Part shown: one piece after another, positions 1 through 8,334 of the stretch | How positions within the stretch are numbered: the first letter of the stretch is position 1 | Layout of the letters: every line of letters starts with the position of its first letter | The notes under the pieces: generated by a model | What the model saw: only the letters and a program-made list of their open reading frames with translations | Database searches by the model: none | Told to the model about the DNA's origin: nothing | NCBI GenBank assembly: GCA_938041325.1 | Contig: CALIAG010000339.1 | Span: forward strand, 1 to 33,267 | From: an uncultured Saprospiraceae bacterium | GTDB taxonomy: Bacteria; Bacteroidota; Bacteroidia; Chitinophagales; Saprospiraceae | Direction: 5' to 3' | DNA length: 33,267 bases | Program-made: the position numbers and the translations under genes

Positions 1-561
1 CCGGTGAGTAAGGACAATCGGGTCAGTATGGTATTTCAACAATACTCTTCTTTACCTTGGATGACGGTTTTAGAAAATGTGGGTATGGCATTGAAGTTCA
101 AAGGCATTTCTAAAGAAGAACGAGATGTAAAGGCCATGGAGTTGATTGAGCTCGTTGGTCTTGCTGGTCACGAACATAAATTTGCGCAAGACCCCAATTT
201 ATCTGGGGGGCAATTGCAAAGGGTTGCCATTGCTAGAAGTCTGTTAGCTAACTCAGATATTCTTTTGATGGATGAACCTTTTGGTGCATTGGATGTCAAA
301 ACGCGACTTCAGATGCAAGATCTGCTAACGAGTATCTGGGCAAAATTCCAATCAACAATTATCTTTGTAACGCATGATATCTCTGAGGCTGTTTATTTAG
401 CAGATGATATTTATATCATGAAATCAGCGCCTTCAAGGTTTGTAGAGCACGTACACGTTGATCTACCATTTAACCGGACTAGGCAAATAAAAAGAGATCC
501 TCGCTTTACCGAATTGGTTCATTTGGTTGAAGACAAAATGGTAAGCGTATCAAGCTTGTAA
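1..561 (+). CDS. ABC transporter ATP-binding protein, nitrate/sulfonate/taurine type (5' end outside window)
   Basis: Cytoplasmic ATPase subunit of an importer of the NrtD/SsuB/TauB group. The reading frame is open to the window edge (codon 1-3 is Pro) and the Walker A motif is missing, so the true start lies upstream; the GTG at position 4 is internal. Visible motifs are the Q-loop (FQQYSS) followed by LPWMTVLENV, which is typical of the nitrate/sulfonate branch, the signature LSGGQLQRVAIARSL, the Walker B ILLMDEPFGALD, and the H-loop FVTHD. About 185 residues remain of a family usually 250-280 long. Permease and binding-protein genes are probably upstream. The gene converges on the next one and shares a bidirectional terminator with it. 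The substrate cannot be told from this subunit alone. Confidence 0.95.
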   Translation, partial: PVSKDNRVSMVFQQYSSLPWMTVLENVGMALKFKGISKEERDVKAMELIELVGLAGHEHKFAQDPNLSGGQLQRVAIARSLLANSDILLMDEPFGALDVKTRLQMQDLLTSIWAKFQSTIIFVTHDISEAVYLADDIYIMKSAPSRFVEHVHVDLPFNRTRQIKRDPRFTELVHLVEDKMVSVSSL

Positions 562-581
562 TAGGAGTTTTGTAAAAAAAA

Positions 582-623
582 GAAAAAAGGTTCCTTACGA
601 TATTTCATAAAGAACCTTTTTTC
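582..623. terminator. Bidirectional intrinsic terminator
   Basis: Perfect 12-bp inverted repeat (582-593 with 612-623) flanked by A and T runs, with an 18-base loop. It sits between two converging genes and can act in both directions. Confidence 0.85.
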
Positions 624-641
624 GTATAAGCTTTTTAATAC

Positions 642-1343
642 TTAATTTCCATCTATTAGTTCGCCAGAGCCAGTATCATTAGAAGTTATTTCCGGATTTC
701 CTTTATAAGTTACATCTCCACTTCCTTTGATAGTAACATTTAATTTTTCTGATACAGTTACTTCAGTTTCACCAGATCCATCTGAACTAACGGTACAATC
801 TTTTGTACTAAAATCAAAAGCTTTTACATCACCTGAACCGTCAATAGAAATATCCAATTTGTCTCCAGTTCCATCTATTTTCATGTTTCCAGAACCATCG
901 GAATTAATTTGAACATCGTCAGCATTTAAACTACTTAATGTTATATCACCACTTCCATTAATCCTCAATTCAAGATCATCAACTGAAAAGCTTGAAATTG
1001 TAATATTTCCAGAACCATCAGAGCTGACTTTTTCTAAATCAGCTACAGTAACCTCCAATCTTAGGCTAAAATTTGAATAATTTCCAGGTAACAGGTCAAC
1101 TAAAAATTCATTACCAGAAACAGAAGTACTGAGTCGATCGATGATATTGTCCTGACCAATTGCAACCACTTTTTGAGTATTGCCTTGGGAAATTTCAATG
1201 TCGATAGAAGAATCTAGATTAATTTTGTCGAATGAAGACAGGTCAATTTCTCGTTCGACGATTGGACCTTCTCCTGTGAATCGATCATTATTACATGCAG
1301 ATGCAAAAGCAAGAACTAGGGATAAAAAAAGAATCTTTTTCAT
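642..1343 (-). CDS. DUF2807 (GIN-domain, head-of-adhesin-like) lipoprotein
   Basis: Predicted cell-envelope lipoprotein of 233 residues. The N-terminus is a lipoprotein signal peptide with lipobox FASAC (Cys17). The mature part is a right-handed beta-solenoid of the DUF2807 family. The sequence shows at least six short repeats of the form (D/N/K)GSG(N/D)-hydrophobic strand from about residue 108 to 220, which is the family's hallmark. DUF2807 proteins are common and often multicopy in Bacteroidota; their function is unknown and an adhesion or envelope role is only inferred. The ATG at 1343 directly precedes the signal peptide. A partial promoter -7 box (TATATTTC) lies about 50 bases upstream without a clear -33 element. 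The gene appears monocistronic. Confidence 0.9.
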   Translation of the reverse strand: MKKILFLSLVLAFASACNNDRFTGEGPIVEREIDLSSFDKINLDSSIDIEISQGNTQKVVAIGQDNIIDRLSTSVSGNEFLVDLLPGNYSNFSLRLEVTVADLEKVSSDGSGNITISSFSVDDLELRINGSGDITLSSLNADDVQINSDGSGNMKIDGTGDKLDISIDGSGDVKAFDFSTKDCTVSSDGSGETEVTVSEKLNVTIKGSGDVTYKGNPEITSNDTGSGELIDGN

Positions 1344-1480
1344 TGTATTAGGTTTTAGTTTTCAATAAAATATTAAAGTCGATGTCTTTGCATGCGAATT
1401 GAAATATAGCTTTGTTTTAGCAAATTTGTGTTTACATTCTAAAAGAGTATAAAAAAAGAAAAGGGTTGCACGAGAGAGAA
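1344..1480. other. Intergenic region upstream of the DUF2807 gene
   Basis: Carries the likely promoter of the leftward DUF2807 gene and the 3' end of the next leftward gene. No clear intrinsic terminator for the latter was seen. Confidence 0.4.
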
Positions 1481-3724
1481 TTATTTCACATCAATATCCA
1501 ATCTTTTTTGCTTTTGTTTATCTCTTAGGATAAATACATAAGCTCCGGATTTGAGTGCTAATGCTGTGGGAACCCCTGCTTTTGGGATTTCAATGACATC
1601 CGCTGGAACAGCAAAATCAAGATCTTCACCTGCATTATATGCCATTACAATACACGGATATGACATGCCGTGTTTGTCAGGATTGAAAGGATAAATCGTA
1701 TAACCAGCGCGTTCCATAAGCCAAGAAGGACGTTGGTTTATGGTCTTAGACTTTGGAAGAAATACCTGAATATCATAAGGTTTTATTTTCTCCAATTCAT
1801 TATTCGGATTGGTTTCTTTCTTTACAAATACCTCATCTCCTTTTGCAAAGACGGTAGGTTGCACAACACTTCGAATGGAGTAATAAGGATCCTCTTCATT
1901 GCCACATTTTTCACTCATCACAGATTGATCAATAGTAAAAGGATTTACTCTTGCCAATTCATTGATCCACCAAGCCATTGGTTTTTGATTGGAGAAGGAA
2001 ATCTCTTTAGATGCTCGATCATTGCAATGAACAATAACCTTTGCCTTAGGATCACTTCTCAATATTTTATTGATATTCATTGCTTGAGACCAAGCTAATG
2101 AATTGGTGTTTATAATGTCCGCCGTTGCCATTTTCGGTTGGGTTCTTTTTAAAACCTGTCCAGCTTTAGCCTTCTGTTCTTTTGTAGGTTGATAAGAAAA
2201 AACGGTAAAGCCTTTTGCTATAGCTTCCCGCACCATCATCCCATATACGGGTTCCTTTATCAATTCACCAGAATTCAAAACCGGGTACTTTCTATTGGTC
2301 AATTCAGTGTCTTCACCACTTAATCCCTCTAAGGCCAAATATCGGTATCCTTGTTCATACAATCCATCCAGTAAACTCAAGGTGAAAGCTCTATGCTGCG
2401 GAGCTTCTGCTCGCTCATTTATTATAAGTATTTTTTCTGTTTTAGCTTTTTCAAAAATGAATTCTTCTGCCTTGAATGGTGTACTGTTCTTTAGTTGATT
2501 GATAAGTCGTTGATCATTGGCCTTTCCTGCAGAGCCCGTTTCACAATCCCATTGATATTGTCCGATTAATGTTTTTGCAACACGCTGTTTAGAGCCCAAT
2601 TTGTCCGAAAAAGAGTAAACGGCTTCTGGCCCTTGCAATGTTTTCTGCGGTTGATTAGCATCCGCTCCTTCCAACACAAATTCAACTCTTCTATTCTTTT
2701 CCCGGCCTTCTTCTGTGTCATTGTCCGCGATCGGTTTGCTTAGGCCATATCCTTGGCTACTGACTCTCTCTTGATTAATGCCCTGGCTGGTCAAATATTC
2801 TCGGACTACTTTTGCTCTCGCATCAGAAAGTTCTTTGTTGTACACATCATTACCAGAGTCATCTGTATGTCCTTGAATTTGGATGGTAATCTTTGGATTC
2901 TTATTTAAAATATTTACCAATTTATTTAACTCACCAAAAGATTCTGGTAGGAGATCATATTTATCATGTTCAAAATAAATATTATCCATTTGGATAGAGG
3001 CGATGCCTTTTTCAATTCTGTAATATCGACTTGGTTCGTAATCCACGGCTTCACTCGTAAATGACTCTACAAAAATATCGTCTATAAGAAAATAGCCTTC
3101 CGCAATTGGAGAATTCCCTTCTGCATTTTGAAATTGCCCAATGTAGAGGTAATCAAATTCTTCTTCTGCAACAAAAGTCCCATGAATTTTTATCCATTTC
3201 TCTGGTTCTGTTATTATTTTGCTGTTGGCAGCTACTTCAGGTTTCCCTTGAATAATTCTTTTGTCATATTGAAAATAGTAGCTTCCAAACTCAATTCCAA
3301 AATATTCGTTCAAAGCAGTGGGAACAGGTTTTTTCTTTGAATAATAAGTGGGCATCGAAATCCAGAATTCTACATAATAACTCCGACCTTTGATAAGAGG
3401 TTGCTTCAATTTTACTCTTCCATATTCCGCCCAATAATCACCATTAACGACAAGACCTGCCATGTTTTTTCCTCCTTTTGGTGGAATTAATGTTAGGTTG
3501 TTACTGTCGAATCTAGGGCCAAGAAGATCTGTGGATGCTTGGTTAGGGCAGGCCCAATTTTTAGCGGCACGCTCGAAAACATCTCCATTGCTAGAAAGGT
3601 GAACTGGAATAAAATCATTTTTTTCAAAACCCGCGTTAGGAACAAGGTTTTGAGCATCACTTTTGGATGTAATAAGAAAAAGTGAGAAAATTAAGAAGAA
3701 AAGTGAATATGTGGCCTTATGCAT
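1481..3724 (-). CDS. Secreted OmpA-domain protein with N-terminal jelly-roll and C-terminal Tiki/ChaN-like domain
   Basis: A 747-residue envelope protein. The ATG at 3724 is chosen because it starts a classical signal peptide ending SDAQ, and because a perfect Bacteroidota promoter at 3749-3779 lies inside any longer frame. Domains: signal peptide 1-25; a lectin-like jelly-roll region about 27-225 beginning LVPNAGFE; an OmpA peptidoglycan-binding domain about 242-353 with GHTDDSGND, LSDARAKVVREYL and REKNRRVEF; then about 422-740 a region containing ILIINERAEAPQHRAF and GYRYLALEGL, which resembles the ChaN/Tiki haem-uptake or erythromycin-esterase-like fold. OmpA domains tether proteins to the cell wall, so the C-terminal domain is probably held in the periplasm. 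The catalytic or ligand role of that domain is not known to me, and the fold assignment is by resemblance only. Confidence 0.8.
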   Translation of the reverse strand: MHKATYSLFFLIFSLFLITSKSDAQNLVPNAGFEKNDFIPVHLSSNGDVFERAAKNWACPNQASTDLLGPRFDSNNLTLIPPKGGKNMAGLVVNGDYWAEYGRVKLKQPLIKGRSYYVEFWISMPTYYSKKKPVPTALNEYFGIEFGSYYFQYDKRIIQGKPEVAANSKIITEPEKWIKIHGTFVAEEEFDYLYIGQFQNAEGNSPIAEGYFLIDDIFVESFTSEAVDYEPSRYYRIEKGIASIQMDNIYFEHDKYDLLPESFGELNKLVNILNKNPKITIQIQGHTDDSGNDVYNKELSDARAKVVREYLTSQGINQERVSSQGYGLSKPIADNDTEEGREKNRRVEFVLEGADANQPQKTLQGPEAVYSFSDKLGSKQRVAKTLIGQYQWDCETGSAGKANDQRLINQLKNSTPFKAEEFIFEKAKTEKILIINERAEAPQHRAFTLSLLDGLYEQGYRYLALEGLSGEDTELTNRKYPVLNSGELIKEPVYGMMVREAIAKGFTVFSYQPTKEQKAKAGQVLKRTQPKMATADIINTNSLAWSQAMNINKILRSDPKAKVIVHCNDRASKEISFSNQKPMAWWINELARVNPFTIDQSVMSEKCGNEEDPYYSIRSVVQPTVFAKGDEVFVKKETNPNNELEKIKPYDIQVFLPKSKTINQRPSWLMERAGYTIYPFNPDKHGMSYPCIVMAYNAGEDLDFAVPADVIEIPKAGVPTALALKSGAYVFILRDKQKQKRLDIDVK

Positions 3725-3748
3725 TAAGCTGATTTTTGAATTTATGAT

Positions 3749-3779
3749 CAAAAATACGATGCTATTGAACTTGATCAAA
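3749..3779 (-). promoter_or_regulatory. Bacteroidota-type promoter
   Basis: On the minus strand TTTG (3776-3779), then exactly 19 bases, then TATTTTTG (3749-3756): a full match to TTTG-N19-TAnnTTTG. The predicted transcript start is about 20 bases before the ATG at 3724, which fixes the start of the OmpA-domain gene. Confidence 0.8.
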
Positions 3780-4297
3780 AAAAAAGCAGTTTTGTTTAGA
3801 AATTCACCCCGAATGATAATCCAAGGGCAACATCTAGTTAACGAAGATAATAGTATTCTATTTCAAATATTCTATGGAAGCTTTTATAAAAGGGACAGAA
3901 AATAATGATAAAATTAACTGTCCCTAATATTTGCTTATCCTATGTTTAGAATAACAATTTTATGGCCGAAAACAACGGATTTGATTTTTTGAAGAAAAGA
4001 GTTGGGGGGGTATATGGGTCTGGCTATTTATTTGTTTGTTTGGCTGCGATGATACTATAAAAGTAATCCTAATTCAAGCGTAAAATAAGGAATTTTGCGA
4101 CCTTATTATCATTTCCGATCTATTAAAGCGGTGATTTATGACTACCCGAATTATTGGGGCCACTTCTTTTAGTAATAGAAATGTTGAATTGATTTGGTCT
4201 ACCTATAGTAAATGAGGTTGGTGTAACAAATGTAGGAGTTTTACCGGATTAATGAAAGTTTTATCAAATTAAAACAGATATTAATAAAACACATGTG
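3780..4297. other. Gene-free stretch with possible remnants of coding sequence
   Basis: No intact gene. On the minus strand a 13-codon tail (3796-3837) ends in Val-Asn-Phe-stop like an outer-membrane barrel. A 41-codon open island (4126-4248) reads like part of an extracellular beta-domain. Both are bounded by in-frame stops. An 8-bp inverted repeat (3891-3898 with 3918-3925) lies between them. A 12-bp perfect palindrome (4288-4299) overlaps the stop codon of the next leftward gene. Confidence 0.4.
4126..4248 (-). pseudogene. Possible decayed fragment of a secreted beta-domain protein
   Basis: 41 sense codons without a start, closed by TAA at both ends. The translation contains TPTFVTPTSFTIG followed by FNISITKRSG, a composition and strand pattern like the repeated extracellular domains of Bacteroidota surface proteins. 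No homologue can be checked here, and an open stretch of this length can arise by chance, so this is only a candidate. Confidence 0.25.
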
Positions 4298-7200
4298 TTA
4301 AGAGTTTAATTCGGTGTCTAGGTTTATTCTGAATTGTTGATCAAGGTTTTCTAAGATAAAATCAATTAATTTACCTTTTTCAAATTCTCTTTTGATTTTC
4401 AAGCGATTGTCTTTTATAGAGCCTTGCTTAACAATTCTCATCGGATTGTCCCTAAAAAAATCTTTGCGGTGAATATTGATTGGTCGTTCATATTTTTTAT
4501 CTCCCAATGCTATCATGTAAATTGATTCTTCTTCTTTGCCGAATTCCCATTTATGGATGCCTTTTTCAGATTGTAAATACAAAACAGGTGCATCACCGAT
4601 TAATTCAAATTCAATTCCATATAGTTGATCTGCAGATTTAGGATTTTTAAACTTTTCTACTGACTCTGCCTTTTCCTTTTTTTCGACGTATTCTGCTCTT
4701 TGCTTTTTATTTTCAATGGTAGATAAATTTCCTTTTTCGTCAATAATTTCTTCAGAGACTTTTATTTCCTCTTTATAAAGTTGTTCTCGATACCAGATAC
4801 TTTTGTAAGTAAATTCAAATCCTTTTCTTTCAAAGAGTTCCTTATAGAAATTGAAAATGGGACCTAGGTTGGTTCCATACAATGCAAAGGTGCAAATTTT
4901 CGCATCTGGAAAAAGTCGTAGGTAAATTTGGATCTTCAAAGAGAACAATTTATTCTTCCATTCTTTAAGTCGTTCGATGATTGATGGATCGTAATCATTC
5001 AACCCCATGACCACTAATGATATTTCATTTTCGAGTTCTTCTATCTCTTCACTTAATTCTTCAACCTCTGTTTTTGTTTCAAGATAATAGCTGTAATTGA
5101 GGCTCTTTTCTTTGTCTTTCCAAAACCTAGCTTCATTCTTCTTTTTCTCTCTTTCAAGAATTTCAAATAAACTAATAATCCGAATATAAAACTGGCCTTC
5201 TTGTAATCGATATATTTGGCGTCTTAATTCAGATGCATGATCTGCGAAATTAATTTTATCCAACTCCTCTAACAATAATTCTAAGCCCAATGGATCTGCA
5301 TCAAAGGATAAATGAATCTTATCATTTTGAATTGAAGTGTTTACAATAAGTTGATCATCGTAATCACTCTGGTTGAGTTGAATAGACAAAGGCATTATTA
5401 GTTCCTCCCGAATCGTTCTCTGCAAATATCTAGCACCATACTTTTTGTTATAACCTTTCTTCGCTAAATACTCATAGACTTCTTCGTCTAATCCAAAATC
5501 AATTCTTCTAAATTTAAGACCTTCTCTTTGTTTTAGTAAATCTATTTCCCTTTTTACGACTTGTCTTATCCCATTTTCACTAAGAGAATTGAAAGCAATT
5601 ATCTGATCGATTCTGTTAAAGAGCTCTGGCCTAAAATGTTTTCTTACCGCTGTTTTGAAATGATCTGAAACTTCAATATTGCTCGTACCTCCATTCAAGT
5701 TAATCCTGCTTCCAAGAATATTCGAAGCGCCAATGTTAGAGGTCATTATTATAATGGTACTACAAAAGTTGACCACTTTTCCTTTGCTATCTGTAAGTCT
5801 GCCTTCACCTAATACTTGTAAAAGTAAATCGTAAAAATTGGGATGGGCTTTTTCTATTTCATCAAAAAGTAAAAGGCAAAAAGGTTCTCTGCGAATGGCA
5901 GACGTCAATAAGCCATCTGTTGAGTAATTTATTCCTGTCAGCCTCAAAACAGAGAAAGCATCTGAATACTCGCTCATGTCAAATCGTATCATTCTATTTC
6001 TACGACCAAAAGTAAACTCAGAAAGGATTTTGGCCAATTCTGTTTTACCGACTCCAGTTGGCCCTACAAATAAGAAAGATGCAATAGGTTTCCCTGTTCT
6101 GCTAAGAGCTGTTTTTACACTAGCCAATGCATCAACAACCCCTTTTACGGCAAGTTCTTGATCGAACAATTTTTCATTAAAACTCTTCCTAACTTCAACT
6201 GGATCCATTGGGATCTGTGGATCTACCAGGAATAAAGGCAAACCAGAATCATTGCTGAAATTTTGGATTACTTCTTTCCGTGTGATTTTCTCCAAATTCT
6301 CCGTTGCTCCTGAGTTGTTAATTATAATGCTTTCTAAAAAGCGAATTGGTTTACCTGGAAATCCAGAATAAGGTGTAAATCTCCGATTGAGTCTAATGGT
6401 TTCCTTTATAGCTTCTTTTTCTATTTTGATGTTTCGCTCCTCAGCGATGTGCTCAACTTTGTTGATGATTATTTTTTCGAGATCATCTTTTGGCTCTTCC
6501 ATTCGAATAATTTGGAATAGCGGCAGATAATTTGGAGATTTTAATTCAATTCTTGCACGTTCTTCTTCTGTACATTCAGAAATAATATTGATTTCGCCTC
6601 GACTTAAGTAGGAACGCAAATATTCTCCGATACTTACATCGTTTCCAACATATTGACCAACTTCAAAAAGCTCTAATAAATTTCTGATAAAGAGGAAGTC
6701 TTGAGTTTGTGCCAACTCTTTGCATAACAAAGAAAGGTTTTCTTGCCAACCAGATTCTAAAGTCAGTTCTTTGACCAAAGTAGAAGCAGTCGTTTCCCAA
6801 ATATTAAAATTGAGTCTTCTTTTTTTCAATGACCTTGCAAATTCCCAAATGATAGATGTTTTTCCAACGCCACTTGGCCCTACGATTAGAAAGTTTCTAT
6901 TGAATTTTCCTTTTACAGCTCTATTGATTTGCTCCAATTCGTTTTTGCGACCGAATGCAATCTGCTTCTCAATTTTTAGTTTCTTAGCAACCTTCGATAA
7001 GAGGGAAGAGGATTTGTTTTTCTCAATGTTTTGCAATTCCTTTTGGGAAGGAATAGACAAACTCATATTGCTTTGCTTTAATTCCGACTCAGAAAACCAA
7101 ATAGCGGAAACAATACTCCGAACGTCGAGCAATCTTTTATTTTGAGCGAACTCCAATTTTACAATATCATATAAGGCTTTTTGCAAACCTTCAAAATCTG

Positions 7201-7561
7201 AACCGAATGCCTCTTTGGATAAGCTTGGAATAATGCCCCAAAAACCATTTTCTCCTTCTTTATAATAACAATCAAAAGAAAGACTGAAATCAGGATAAGT
7301 CATTTTGTCTTTTGATTCAGCAAAATCAACTTCAATGGTATCCTTATAAAAATCACCATCATTGAATTCCGAAAGAATACTTGAAAACTGACCTTTATTG
7401 AGGACCTTGTTTTGATACAAAGTTGCATAGTCCTTTGCTATCTTAATGGTATTTTGATTTAATCGAATGACTTGATTATCCATCAAAGGTTTGATGATTA
7501 TTCCGCCAGTCTCGAATCTAAGACGAAATGCAAAAAAAGGTATGTTTAAACTAAATGCCAT
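4298..7561 (-). CDS. ClpB-like double AAA+ ATPase fused to a GGQ-less release-factor-like domain
   Basis: A 1087-residue cytoplasmic protein. N-terminal region 1-160 is a small alpha/beta domain with WGIIPSL. AAA-1 spans about 195-440: Walker A GPSGVGKT (228-235), but the Walker B Asp-Glu position reads Arg-Asn (293-294). AAA-2 spans about 460-745: Walker A GPTGVGKT (500-507), Walker B LLLFDE (563-568), sensor-1 Asn609, arginine finger Arg650 and sensor-2 GAR (709-711); the usual GYVG pore loop is absent. Residues about 765-1087 resemble a class I release factor: a coiled helical PCRF-like part, FERKGFEF, a GIHKW strand equivalent to the release-factor GVHR(V/L), and QGSIKDNR near the end; no GGQ occurs. 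The start at 7561 is preferred over Met27 (7483) because the first 26 residues form plausible strands. It follows the DUF429 gene by 37 bases. The role is unknown; acting on ribosomes or nascent chains is inference. Confidence 0.85.
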   Translation of the reverse strand: MAFSLNIPFFAFRLRFETGGIIIKPLMDNQVIRLNQNTIKIAKDYATLYQNKVLNKGQFSSILSEFNDGDFYKDTIEVDFAESKDKMTYPDFSLSFDCYYKEGENGFWGIIPSLSKEAFGSDFEGLQKALYDIVKLEFAQNKRLLDVRSIVSAIWFSESELKQSNMSLSIPSQKELQNIEKNKSSSLLSKVAKKLKIEKQIAFGRKNELEQINRAVKGKFNRNFLIVGPSGVGKTSIIWEFARSLKKRRLNFNIWETTASTLVKELTLESGWQENLSLLCKELAQTQDFLFIRNLLELFEVGQYVGNDVSIGEYLRSYLSRGEINIISECTEEERARIELKSPNYLPLFQIIRMEEPKDDLEKIIINKVEHIAEERNIKIEKEAIKETIRLNRRFTPYSGFPGKPIRFLESIIINNSGATENLEKITRKEVIQNFSNDSGLPLFLVDPQIPMDPVEVRKSFNEKLFDQELAVKGVVDALASVKTALSRTGKPIASFLFVGPTGVGKTELAKILSEFTFGRRNRMIRFDMSEYSDAFSVLRLTGINYSTDGLLTSAIRREPFCLLLFDEIEKAHPNFYDLLLQVLGEGRLTDSKGKVVNFCSTIIIMTSNIGASNILGSRINLNGGTSNIEVSDHFKTAVRKHFRPELFNRIDQIIAFNSLSENGIRQVVKREIDLLKQREGLKFRRIDFGLDEEVYEYLAKKGYNKKYGARYLQRTIREELIMPLSIQLNQSDYDDQLIVNTSIQNDKIHLSFDADPLGLELLLEELDKINFADHASELRRQIYRLQEGQFYIRIISLFEILEREKKKNEARFWKDKEKSLNYSYYLETKTEVEELSEEIEELENEISLVVMGLNDYDPSIIERLKEWKNKLFSLKIQIYLRLFPDAKICTFALYGTNLGPIFNFYKELFERKGFEFTYKSIWYREQLYKEEIKVSEEIIDEKGNLSTIENKKQRAEYVEKKEKAESVEKFKNPKSADQLYGIEFELIGDAPVLYLQSEKGIHKWEFGKEEESIYMIALGDKKYERPINIHRKDFFRDNPMRIVKQGSIKDNRLKIKREFEKGKLIDFILENLDQQFRINLDTELNS

Positions 7562-7598
7562 ATTGGAGATCGTAAATGTAGCAAAAATGACTAGGCCA

Positions 7599-8186
7599 TC
7601 AAACTATTATAATGCCCTCTTCGGGATCACCAATGGTTTCATGGATCTTTTGAGTAAATCGGAGGCCAGAATAAGCTGCTAACAGTGCGTCTATATGATG
7701 CCAACTGCTTAAGTGGTCCACATCAAAAGGAATTGGAATTTTTTCGTGTAGAAAATTTGCGACCTCTATTATTGAGGCTTTTTTGCCTTTATAATCAATT
7801 TCTTTCAATTTGAATCTTTTTGCCCAAATGGAAGGGTAGACCTCATGGACCTTAATCTCTTGTTTTTCAAAAAGTTGTTTTAATCTCATTGCACGGGCGG
7901 TTAACCCCCCTAAAAACATTGGAGACATAGCGCTAGTTTCTCTATCTGCTACTCTGTAAAAAAAATCGTTATACTTTTTGGGAGATATAAAAACACCAGG
8001 AAGGGATAAAGGTGCATCTAAAAAGAGGGTGTCGATAGTATGGGACAAGACAATTTCTTCCAAAAATTCATCTGCATTTTTCTTTTTTTGACTTTGAAAA
8101 AATGAAACAGGAGAATTTGCTTCAATCAATGCAAGAACAGTAGTACCTGCTAGTTTACTCCCATAATCTATACCTGCGAAACTCAT
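7599..8186 (-). CDS. DUF429 family protein (RNase H-fold, predicted nuclease)
   Basis: 195 residues. It begins MSFAGIDYGSKLAGTT, the strand-turn-strand with an early Asp (Asp7) typical of DUF429 and other RNase H-like folds. Further conserved-looking blocks are LFLDAPLSLP, SAMSPMFLGGLTARAM and the C-terminal HHIDALLAAYSG, whose Asp is a likely second acidic ligand. DUF429 proteins are predicted nucleases without an established cellular role. The gene is directly upstream of the AAA+/release-factor-like gene on the same strand with a 37-base gap, so the two are probably co-transcribed. The ATG at 8186 is the only good start. Confidence 0.8.
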   Translation of the reverse strand: MSFAGIDYGSKLAGTTVLALIEANSPVSFFQSQKKKNADEFLEEIVLSHTIDTLFLDAPLSLPGVFISPKKYNDFFYRVADRETSAMSPMFLGGLTARAMRLKQLFEKQEIKVHEVYPSIWAKRFKLKEIDYKGKKASIIEVANFLHEKIPIPFDVDHLSSWHHIDALLAAYSGLRFTQKIHETIGDPEEGIIIV

Positions 8187-8334
8187 TAAAAGAAGTGTTT
8201 TTAATAAAGATGAAAATTGTAATGTAGTCGAATTTAAGTGTTTTAACGTTTTTTTGACTATTTAAGTAGAATAATTTTTACTTATAGAAGGTGTTTACTT
8301 ATTTTGAATTTATATTAAGAAGCAGAATCAATCT

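Noticed and set aside
3725-3778. Longer N-terminus for the OmpA-domain protein
   Set aside because: It would place a perfect promoter inside the coding region and precede the signal peptide by 18 residues.
6720-7145. 141-codon open frame antisense to the AAA+ gene
   Set aside because: It lies wholly within a well-supported gene on the other strand and has no recognisable domain or signal.
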